64,000 nt of DNA from Ariolimax columbianus. Taxonomy: Eukaryota; Mollusca; Gastropoda; Stylommatophora; Arionidae. Under the pieces are notes generated by a model that made no database searches, had not been told where the DNA came from, and worked only from the letters and a program-made list of their open reading frames with translations. Below are positions 55,335 to 64,000 of this stretch, piece by piece. Both the position numbers and the translations under genes were made by a program. How positions within the stretch are numbered: position 1 is the stretch's first letter; the number at the start of each line of letters is the position of its first letter. The stretch lies in NCBI GenBank assembly GCA_036924085.1, contig JAVGWX010000003.1, forward strand, positions 115,726,764 through 115,790,763, read 5' to 3'.

Positions 55335-55785
55335 GACCCTCTCTGTTTACCAGGTTGAATGCCTTAAGTGTATTGAAAACACTTTTTGCGCAATTTGTCC
55401 ATTGCATAACTGCTACAATGTTTAATTGTGTTCAATGCATTAATATTACAAATCGCTTTACACTTATTGCACAAATGCACCCTTCTTTGAATGCACAGAC
55501 GCCACAATTACTAATCCATGCAATTCAAATCACGGGAACACAGTACCATTCGTTCAGTTGTCAGTCTTTACACAACTACTTTCTTGATGCTACTATGACG
55601 TGACAGTCTACCATTTTTTTTTAAATGTTGTGAATCAGCCACATCTGCTAAACGTTTATATTGATTAGCTTCTTACTTAAAGATGTGAGTGTCCAGTTTC
55701 TTGCAAGTAGCACACATCCTGTAGTATACACCATAAGTTAACAGTATCTTTTAGTAACTGTTGCATAGCTTCATATTGATATTTT
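55335..55785. other. No gene seen
   Basis: AT-rich spacer between the antisense RTE-like element and LINE family B. Confidence 0.5.
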
Positions 55786-55789
55786 ACAA

Positions 55790-56346
55790 TTTCGTTGAGC
55801 AGAGTAGTTCATACAGATCAACAACCTTCAGTACCAGGTTGGAGATGGAAGCAATGAATGCAGCAGTGCAGGACTATTTGGGACTTCTTTAACATATGCA
55901 GTAATTGTTTCCGACTAAAAATCCTCGCTTTGAAAGGCACAGAAGAGCTGATTAAAGCATGCGTGTTTGGCAGCTATAGCGGCATCAATTATGAGGAGGC
56001 TTGTTTGGTCCTAGTGCCCTGATCTTTCTGCGGCTCAGGGCAACGAAAGGGCTGACATTCTGGCTTCACAGAAACCAACTGCTGGTACACTAGATGGGGA
56101 TAGAGGTGAGATTTTTGAAGTCTATCAATACCCATCTGTTAGATGATGACATCGAAATAGATGCATTAGCAATTCACAGACTTAAGATCTTTAATATCGG
56201 ACGAGGTAGAAGCGGACTTGGTCGCAAAAGAGCACGAAGAAGGTGTCTTCAACAAACGAGATGCAAGATCCATCAGTATCCATATCCTTCGCCATTTCAT
56301 GAGATAATTTGTGCACCTATGCTTATGCCCGGAGTGCAGCTAAGTC
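55790..56346 (+). pseudogene. LINE family B: RNase H to C-terminus
   Basis: Plus strand: STRLEMEAMNAAVQDYLGLL (RNase H Glu block, about 55832-55890), SDxxS-like remnant, QGNERADILASQKP (56035-56075, last RNase H block), HLLDDDIEIDALAIHRL (56130-56180), SGLGRKRARRR and a degraded ILRHFM...LCLCPEC. It shares blocks with 8620-8925 and 46190-48400. It is cut by LINE copy 5 at 56347-56360. Frameshifts and stops are frequent. Confidence 0.65.
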
Positions 56347-56360
56347 GATTATTTGAATTC
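56347..56360. repeat. Target-site duplication, left, of LINE copy 5
   Basis: GATTATTTGAATTC, matching 57499-57512. The first G at the right side may belong to the element, so 13-14 bp. Confidence 0.9.
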
Positions 56361-57498
56361 TTCTTCTTCTTCTTCTGCGTACACAGTCAGACAGTAACCA
56401 TTATTTTCTCGAAAAAAGCGGCGGTCATCCTGAGACTCTCGCCACTACCATAGAGCTTGTCTTGCAGTTCCACTGGCAATGGCCACATCTGCTCTCTCTG
56501 ATCCTCGTATGTCGGGCAGTTCTGCAGCAGATGTTCAGTGGTCATTTTACCAGTACCGCACGGGCATTCGGCGGTACACCCTATCTTCAATTTGTTGAAG
56601 AGGTGGTACCTCAGTCTGTTGTGACCAGTGCGAAGTCTGAAGACAACGACCTGCTCTCTTCGGTTCAACTGGTAATAGGCATCGTTTTTGGTGTAACCAG
56701 TATGTTCGGTTTCCCATTTGGACATGTACCTGGCTTTGATAAGCCGTTTTGACTCTTCGTACGTCATACTGGTATCTATTTGTGGTAGCCTTGCACCTTC
56801 TTTTGCCAGTCTGTCTGCCTCCTCGTTGCCTTAGATGTTGCAGTGTGACGGAACCCACTGTACCACTACCCTTTTTGGTGCGGACTGTTGGCACAGTTTG
56901 CAGAGTGCTGCTCTTAAGTCATTAAGCTCAGTGTTTTTCTGGCTTTTTAGCGCTGTGACTACTTCGAGAGCATCTGTCAGCAGGACTATATGGCTCTCAT
57001 TTTCACTGTGTGTTACCATTTCTTCCACTGCCGCCCTCAGTGCCTCTGCCTCTGCTCTGAAATTGCTCGTGTACTTACCAGTAGCGAATGACAGTGTTAT
57101 TTTTCTGCCATTTGGTAGGTTCAGGAATGCTCCTGCCCCTCCGTTCTGTGTAGTGTTTGTTACAGAACCGTCGGTGTATGCATGGGTCTAGTCCATGCTT
57201 GGGTAGCTTTTCGTTATGAAGCTTAAGGTAGTGTCTCTCCTTTCTTTTTCGGTCTGGCAGTTTTTGTTTGCAATACCTGGTATATTTTCTACCACCTCTG
57301 GAAATATATCCTGCCTCCAAGTAGGTTTTCGTACAGTAGTGATGGGTTTTGGTGTTGTTAGTGCGTTTATGGGATCTTCGTGCATCTTTGCTTTGGCTAT
57401 TTCTGCAAAGTTTCTCCGCTTTAGTTTCCCAGTTCCCAAATTGTTTAGCCTCTGGTACATTGGATGGTCCGTCAGTCTTCGGAGTTTCTCTGACTGCA
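56361..57498 (-). pseudogene. LINE family A copy 5: RNase H end, minus strand, two nonsense codons
   Basis: The (GAA)n tail (TTC on plus) is at 56361-56375, and the element runs to 57498, the equivalent of about 4939 in copy 2. The frame is intact except for two nonsense changes: TGG to TAG in MDWTHAYTDG (57187-57189) and CAA to TAA in CNIQGNEEAD (56831-56833). Sequence is very close to copy 2 (for example ALEVVTALKSQ), closer than copies 1 or 4, so the two probably share a recent source. RNase H acidic residues and the zinc motif are present. Confidence 0.9.
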
Positions 57499-57512
57499 GA
57501 TTATTTGAATTC
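57499..57512. repeat. Target-site duplication, right, of LINE copy 5
   Basis: GATTATTTGAATTC, matching 56347-56360. Confidence 0.9.
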
Positions 57513-57799
57513 AATTCATGGGATATGGTAGCGAGTAGATTATGTTTTCTTATATTCTCTGTCATTTATATAAAACGTATTCTGCTCTGTCAATTGAAGT
57601 ATAAATTAACGCAATAGCACAGTTATTTAATAATGTAGTTAACATGTTTCCATTTTTGTCTTGTCACATGAAATGAACATAAAACGAAAAAGCAATCTTA
57701 ATATTGCACTTAACTTAACTTAACGTCTTTATACTGGTTTAGAAGACCCTGCAGAGTCTGTATACAACCAGTTACATTTACATCACCTTTCTCTAAAAG

Positions 57800-60713
57800 C
57801 TATGCGCATCCAGTTTATTCTTAAATGCATTAACTGTCCCTGCCTCCACTACCTCCCCTGGCAATGCATTCCAAGCAGACACCACTCTCTGACTAAAAAA
57901 ATATTTCCTAATATCTAGCCTGGACCTCTATTTAGTCAGCTTGTAGCTATGCCCTCGTGTTATTGTAGGTGGCTGTATTTAAAAAAACTTCTTATAGTCT
58001 AATTTATCGATTCCTCTGATCATCTTATAAACCTGTATTAAGTCACCACGAATTCTTCTCTCTTCGAGACACTGTAGGCCGGTTTTTCTGAGTCGTTCCT
58101 CATAACTGTAATTCTGGAATCCCACTATCATCTTTGTCGCTCTTTTTTGTATTCTTTCTAGCATGTTTATGTCCCCTCTATGATAAGGACTCCACACCTG
58201 TACACAGTACTCCAATCTAGGTCTAACTAAAGCTTTATACAGTTTGACGATCACTTCCTTGCTCCTATGTTTAATATTTCTTTTTATCATACCTAACATT
58301 GCATTTGCCTTTTTCACTGCTACCTTAACTTGCTCACTCACCTTTCCTGTATGATCTATTAAAACCCCTAGGTCCCTTTCCGTATCTATCTTTCTAATAT
58401 TGTTTTCTCCCATTCTGTAATTATTTTCCATATTGGATCTACCCATGTGGATGACTACATTTATCTACATTAAACTCCATTTGCCAGCTTACAGACCATT
58501 CTCGAATTTTATCTAAATCTGACATCAATATATCCACTTCCGCTTTAGATGAGACACTACTGCATAGTTTTGTGTCATCAGCAAATTTTGCAATCATGGA
58601 TCTCATATCAATGTCCAAATCATTTATATATATCAAGAACAAAATTGGTCCCAAAACCGAGCCCTGTGGCACACCACTTTTCACTTCACTCCACTCAGAG
58701 TACTCCTTATTTATGCCCACCCTCTGCCTTCTTCCCGTTAACCAATTTTCAATCCATTTGGCAACTTCCCCACCTATTCCATGTGATTTTAACTTTCGAA
58801 ATAATCTTTGATGAGGTATCTATCAAAGGCCTTTGCAAAGTCTAGATAAATAACATCCACTGGCTCCCCTTTATCTATGATTTTAGTAACCTCCTCCATG
58901 AATTATAATAGATTTGTTAAGCATGATCTCCCTCTAGTAAACCCATGCTGACTATTTCTAATTAGATTAAATTTTTCTAAATGCATTACAATGTTTTCTT
59001 TGATTATTGACTCTAACAATTTACAGACTATGCTTGTTAAACTCACCGGTCTATAATTTTCCGGATCTGATTTTTTGCCTTTTTTGAATAAGGGGATCAC
59101 TCCTGCATTTTTCCAATCCCGTGGAACAATCCCTTTTGTAAGTGATTGAGAACATAATTTAGCCAATGGTTTTGCTAGTTGGTCTCTAATTTCATACAGC
59201 AATTTTGGGTGAATACCATCTTGACCTGGACATTTGTTCACCTTCAACCCCTCCAATTTTTAAATACCATTTCCTCTGTAATACAGATTGATCTTAATCC
59301 CGCTGTATACATGTCTCTTTGAAAAATATCTATAGGTTCTGGGATCTCGGAGCAGTCCTCCTTTGTGAAGACTGTGCCAAAGTACTGATTGAGCAGATTA
59401 GCAGCCTCCCTATTCTCACTTATTATTTTCCCTGTACTGTCTATGAGAGGGCCTACTTTGTCTTTCGTTCTTTGTTTATTTCTAATATAAGAGAAGAAGT
59501 TTTTACTATCGGCCTTGATCCTCTGAGCAAGTTTTTTTTCAAAGTCTATTTTTGCTGTTTTATTCGCTTTCTGGGATATGTTCTGCTTGTCCAAATATTT
59601 TACATATGTTTCTTTTGATTTACCTGCCTCTATATATTTTTTTCATGCTTTATTTTTTGCTCTTCTACATTTCACTACAAATCTAGTTATCCACTTTTTA
59701 CGCTTGGGGTTTACCTCCCTACATGGAACACATTCTTCTTTTAGCGTTTCTAGAACTGTTTTAAAACTTTCTCACTCCTGTTCAACATCTGTTCCTACAA
59801 CAATAGCTTTCCAGATTATGTGGTTCGCTGCCTCTTTCATCCTCTTAACATCTGCCTTAGAGTAGTCGTATGTTCGCGTGTTTATGTTTACTTCTTTCCC
59901 TGCAATAAGATCCCAACGGATGATTTGATGGTCACTTGAGCCAAAGAGTTCCCCAACGGTAACGTTTTCAATCATATTTTCCTCTGTGGTAAAAACTAGG
60001 TCAAGTATGTTTTTGCCTCTGGTGGCTGCTTCTACATGTTGAATTAAAAAATTGTCAGTTATGCACTTAACAAAAGGTTTTGACTCTACAATTGCTTCTG
60101 CCATATCCTATTTTATTTCTGGATAGTTGAAATCTCCCATTAATAATAATTTCCCTTTACTTGCCTTTGCTATGCTACTAATCAGCTCCTCATCTTCCTC
60201 TTTTTGACTTGATGGACATCTATATCACACTCCAATCACTGTTTTTTCACCCCCACTTTCTATTTCTCCCCATACACTTTCATTTTTGTTACCACATGAT
60301 TAATAATCTTTGATCGTTATATTAACAGAATTTATACAGTATAATAAAACGCCACCTCCCTTAGTCTTGTCTCCAATTATCCTATCTTTCCTTAACATTG
60401 TATATCCCTCAATTTCAAGTTCACTATCTGCAATCTCCTCATATGTCCATGATTCTGTTAACCCTATTATATCTGGTTTTTCTTCTTCTACATCTATATC
60501 CAATTCTTCTCTTTTATTTACTATGCTTCTCACATTTGCATAAAAACATTTTAGTTTGTAATGTTGTTGGTTTTCCTCTTTTTGCTTCTGCTTTATCATT
60601 TTAGTGTTTGCCTTTCTACTATGTATTTCACACTTCCCTGACACCAACGTACCCCTTGGACTACATCCTCTATAGCACCCTATTGTAGGCCTATCTTTAG
60701 TCTCATACTTCAT
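57800..60713 (-). pseudogene. CR1-type ORF2: endonuclease and reverse transcriptase, broken
   Basis: The ATG is at 60711-60713. Endonuclease: YANVRSIVNKREEL, LTESWT (Glu), GGGVLLY, LLLMGDFNYPEI and GSSDHQII. RT: KCPGQDGIHPKLL, DPENYRPVSLTSI, QHGFTRGRSCLTNLL, IYLDFAKAFDR, GVPQGSVLGPILFLIYINDL and KFADDTK. C-terminal: RDLGVLIDHTGKVSEQVKVA, LVRPRLEYCVQVWSPY, LERIQKRATKMI, and after stops [20 protein letters not shown]. It is broken by several nonsense codons (for example after IKDY, EIK, VEQE and FF at 57979-57981) and frameshifts near 59250, 58800 and 58440. Most catalytic residues survive, so decay is moderate. Confidence 0.85.
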
Positions 60714-60732
60714 GGGCCTTACTAGTTTGAAT

Positions 60733-60905
60733 TTCTAACACAATGATAGAACATATACTTTGCTACAACATGCTGTCCTATTTCATTTCGATGTAAACCT
60801 CCCCTATCTAACATTTTACTTTTGTCTACTTTAACATCAATAAATTCCATTCCCATGTCCGCACTGTATCACCTCTTCAATCTATATTTTCGATCACTTA
60901 AAATG
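60733..60905 (-). pseudogene. CR1-type ORF1, C-terminal end with esterase-like motif
   Basis: The minus strand upstream of ORF2 reads LILSDRKYRLKR, stop, YSADMGMEFIDVKVDKSKM, LDRGGLHRNEIGQHVVAKYM and ends in TAG about 20 nt before the ORF2 ATG. The LDRxGLHxNxxGQ block resembles the last (Asp-His) block of SGNH/GDSL-type esterases, which some CR1 ORF1 proteins carry. The copy is 5'-truncated near 60905, so the Ser block is absent. Confidence 0.55.
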
Positions 60906-60909
60906 AGCT

Positions 60910-61825
60910 TTAAAATAATTTAATATGTAATAACAACACATCTGTAGTTATTAATATTTGTATATAGTTGTCCTGACAGAAACAATAAATTAGTTTTGTG
61001 ATGAACCAGTAGAATTTACACTTTATATATATAATATGTTTTATGCGTTTAGGTTGATACAATAAACATTGAGCTTGCTTGTGTGCTTGAAGCTCTAAAT
61101 ATTTTGTAGATTTTCAATACAGACCTATGGATGCATTTCATTCTGCTGTTACTGCAATTGATATCAGTGTGGACATTGATTACATTTGTTATAACTAACT
61201 ATATACAAAATAAAACATTAGTTGCTCCCCTCATTCAAACTAAATGAATTTATTTCTTGTGACTCAATATAAATGCCTATTTAGTCTCTGAGTGAAATAC
61301 TATTTTAATGCTCAGGATACATTGTATGTGGTTAGGAAAAACAATACATACAAGCCTACAAAGTAAACTTCACCCGTTATTGACGTGAAAGACCTTCTAC
61401 GTTATATTGTATAGAGAAAAGAGTAGGTACATAATACATCTAATTTGAGAATTCAAATGTATTTCAGACACATTCTTACTGCAAGTTCGACGAACTGTGA
61501 ACACGAAAGTTCACTGCATCAAAAACATCGTTTCGTTATATACATAACATATTGAATGTGAAGTATCATGTGACATTCACAAAACTATAACACAGTATCT
61601 GACCGTTGACACATCCTTATGAATATAGTGTGTTTTATGGGACATAAAACTCTTACATTTTCTTTATGGTACGATGTGTATGGATGAGAGTATGAATATA
61701 GAAGAAGACCTAACTGACTTAAAATGTGGAATGCTTCCATTTGATCAAGTGTTGCTCATTTTGAAATGTAATTGTGTATACACATGCAAATGAGTTGATG
61801 TTATTACATATACGTGCATACTCAT
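60910..61825. other. AT-rich sequence, no gene seen
   Basis: No coding motif or repeat recognised. Confidence 0.6.
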
Positions 61826-61829
61826 CATC

Positions 61830-62250
61830 TTGTAGCATGTCCTTTATAAAACGTCGCTCCGATTACAGCATGTCTGAAATAAACTCTTTTCGTTGCAAAA
61901 ACTTCAGCCTCCGCCAGTCTTACCCGTGCATTCCAGGATATCTTGGTGCCATCGTCTTGTCGGGCTACCCCTGCCTCTTTTATCTAGCACTATACCTCCA
62001 TCACTGTTCTCTCAAGACCGTTGTTTCTCTTGATGTGACCAAAGTATTTCTTTTTGTTAGACCAAAATGGAATTGATAAACCAGTTCTCCTCTATGCTCA
62101 ACTCTTGCCGAATGTCTATATTTGTCCAGTGTATTCTGACACTTTTTATGTAACATTCTAACCCCCCAGGATGCGATTCTTTATCTAAAAGTTTTGGTAA
62201 TCGTCCATGTTTCTGAGCCATATGCTGACACGGGAAAAACACAGGCTCAC
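61830..62250 (-). pseudogene. RTE-like LINE, C-terminal tail (same family as 32455-33790)
   Basis: Minus strand: SVRIHWTNIDIRQELSIEEN then WFINSI (about 62060-62160), a frameshift, KYFGHIKRNNGLERTVMEV (about 61990-62050) and DKRGRGSPTRRWHQDI-like block, ending in ACYKMM near 61830. It shares these blocks and the catgtcctttgtagaacgtc 3' region with the 32.5-kb copy. Confidence 0.68.
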
Positions 62251-62259
62251 AAGACTTTT

Positions 62260-62820
62260 ATGTTTGTTGTTTTTAAATTTTGTAAATTTCACTTTTAGAA
62301 TGTAACATTGTCGCCTAAAACACCTGATAAGGCTCGAAAGTATAATTCTTTTAAATAATTATGAAATAGTACATTGTTTACTAATATATTATATTCATAT
62401 TCAGAAATGTAATTTTATAATTGATGCCTTTTTTTCCTCTTTATTTTGGAATATTTCAGACGCATGTTTAAGTAGAATTTGATATTATTTTGCAATGACA
62501 TAATGAAAATACATTCTTTACAAAAATTATAAATTCATTACTTCAAATATGTTTGTGCCTAATGACACACTTGAAATAAATTCATCAGACAAAAAAATTC
62601 TTTAATTCAAATTTGTTTGTGCATTGTTCCAATATTTATGCATCATGTTTTACACCTCTACCCATAAATAGATTTTCATATGCACAAAAATGACCATGCG
62701 ATATCTTAATTCAAAATAATAAATCTATATTGTTCAATTTAAAATATGAATATGACAGATCGATTAAGACCTTGAAACATTACTTCATTTGTTTTAATCA
62801 TGCTATTTTCTCTACTGCTA
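62260..62820. other. AT-rich sequence, no gene seen
   Basis: ttcaaatttgtttgtgcatt is repeated in diverged form around 62540 and 62610; otherwise nothing is seen. Confidence 0.55.
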
Positions 62821-62826
62821 CATGCA

Positions 62827-63727
62827 AGGGGCGTTCAAATCAAAACGGGACTTGTTCTAGTTCTACCTGAATGTGTTATAGCGTACTGAAAGTACTATCA
62901 TTAGTTTGGGGCACGTGTTCTATTACTGCTAGGTGGCGAATTTGCTACGGGTTAGTCACGTGACAGACTAATACAAATGTCTCACAACACTGTAAGTGTT
63001 TGCATGAAACAGCGTGTAATGATGACGGAAATTTACAGAAGACTGCAATCATAATACGGTGATCACTATTATTCATGAACATTTTACTTTTCGGAAGGTT
63101 AGAGCACGTTGGGTGTCAGGACAGCTTTCCGCTTTTGACCGGCAGAGAGGAGTTCAAGCCTGCTCGACCTCACACGGCTCATATCACTTTGTGCCATCTG
63201 CAGCAAACTGCAGTCATTCCTGCAAATATCTAGATTGTGAAACGCCTTATCTTGAAAAATCGACGCATAGCCTGTCGCGAAATTGCACAAGAGACAAGTC
63301 TTTCTCTGGGTACGGGGAACACTGCAGAATAACGGCCTGATGTGATCGCAAAGGGCGACCTGATCCTGCAAGACAACAGCTCACCACACTATATGCCAAT
63401 CGAATAAACTGCTCTGCAAGGTATTGCCACATCTACATTACAGCCCATATTTCGCTTCAAGCGATTTCCACCTGTTTGGACAGCTACATAATTCATCGGA
63501 GGTCAGCATTTCAACTCTGATAACGAAATTTAAAAAAATATTCTGGATTGGTTCAGGCAGTCAAACACATCTTTCTACTTTGAAGCTTTTCAAACATTAC
63601 TTAAACGCCGAGAAAAGTGCATAAACGTTGCAGGAGATTAAATGGAAAAATAAATGGCATTTTTACTACTTGCAAAAAAAAAAGTTTTCTTACCAAAAAA
63701 AAGTTCCGCTTTAACTTGAACGCTCCT
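62827..63727 (+). mobile_element. Degenerate, internally deleted mariner-type transposon
   Basis: Imperfect 27-bp inverted repeats at 62827-62853 (aggggcgttcaaatcaaaac...) and 63701-63727 (reverse complement aggagcgttcaagttaaagc...) differ at five positions. Inside, plus-strand transposase fragments appear in shifted frames: FRKVRARWVSGQLSAFDRQR (63080-63140), then out of normal order ILKNRRIACREIAQETSLSL (63250-63310), then GDLILQDNSSPHYM, SDFHLFGQL (63450-63485), LDWFRQSNTSFYFEAFQTLL and EKCINVAG near 63610-63640. DNA-binding and catalytic parts are thus rearranged. The length of about 900 bp compares with about 1.3 kb for an intact element. A TA follows the right end (TAGTA). No autonomous function. 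Confidence 0.72.
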
Positions 63728-64000
63728 AGTACGAAGACATTGATACAATTGCTAAAGTAAGTTATGTTTGCCAATTTCTAAGCAATGGCACACCCCATGT
63801 TTTGAAAAATGTTCAAATAATTGGTCAATATTCAAACAATCAATCATATCTCTACAACTAATTGTCTTTTTATTGCATAAATTAATGCGAGATTATTACT
63901 GTCTGGAAATAGCATTACATCAACATGCCAACGGTCACTCACTGTTTTTATACAATTAACATAAATGATTATGCAACCTTCTACAATTCAAGAATTGTTT

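Larger units (their letters stand above)
57700..60905 (-). mobile_element. CR1-type LINE, nearly complete ORF2 and end of ORF1
   Basis: About 3.2 kb on the minus strand. The 3' end has a (TTAAG)n tail at about 57712-57724. The order from 60,905 down is end of ORF1, ORF2 endonuclease, RT and C-terminal domain. The 36301-36715 copy and the 13676-13745 end belong to the same group. Typical CR1 elements lack TSDs and none was found. Confidence 0.85.

Overview
The window looks like an animal (metazoan) genomic segment, most likely from a mollusc or another lophotrochozoan. This is an inference: the base composition is AT-rich and gene-poor, micro- and minisatellites are abundant, and there is a mixed load of I/Nimb-type, CR1-type and RTE-like non-LTR retrotransposons plus a mariner remnant. 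There are no operons, bacterial genes, rRNA, functional tRNA or CRISPR arrays. No host gene can be called with confidence; one possible host exon is flagged at 16934-17245 (minus).

Transposable elements carry almost all the recognisable coding sequence. LINE family A (endonuclease, reverse transcriptase, RNase H, C-terminal zinc motif, (GAA)n tail) has five copies: 1-893 (+, runs off the left edge), 2430-6079 (+, 1,210-codon open frame), 42038-44010 (+, broken), 51942-54866 (+, broken) and 56361-57498 (-, two nonsense codons). Related RNase H-bearing LINEs are family B (8620-8925, 46190-48400, 55790-56346, all +), family C (45276-45904, +) and a fourth (30725-31330, -). RTE-like remnants lie at 15563-16713 (+), 19145-19460 (-), 22290-22900 (-), 24450-25105 (+), 32455-33790 (-), 40640-41650 (-), 61830-62250 (-), and around copy 4 (51300-51930 and 54878-55330, -). 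A CR1-type element covers 57700-60905 (-), with a short relative at 36301-36715 (-) and a 3' end at 13676-13745 (+). Two SINE copies (35178-35560 and 47958-48327) and a degenerate mariner (62827-63727) complete the set. A broken coding region at 11040-12400 (-) matches an uncharacterised multi-copy metazoan protein family.

The layout is layered. Family A copy 2 sits inside an antisense LINE (2000-2417 plus 6090-7420), copy 4 inside an antisense RTE-like element, copy 5 inside family B, and SINE copy 2 inside the family B RNase H region. Six insertions have readable target-site duplications of 10-14 bp. Several of these duplications begin with GA or GAA, which matches the (GAA)n tails of the inserted elements.

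The rest is tandem repeats (units of 24, 26, 33, 35, 36, 37, 38, 45 and 54 bp, a 1.2-kb TAG-trinucleotide tract, and AT, GATA, TATG, CA, GT and CTT microsatellites) and AT-rich sequence in which I see no gene. Most long open frames outside the LINEs are translations of these repeats. All identifications come from reading translations against remembered family motifs; no search was run.
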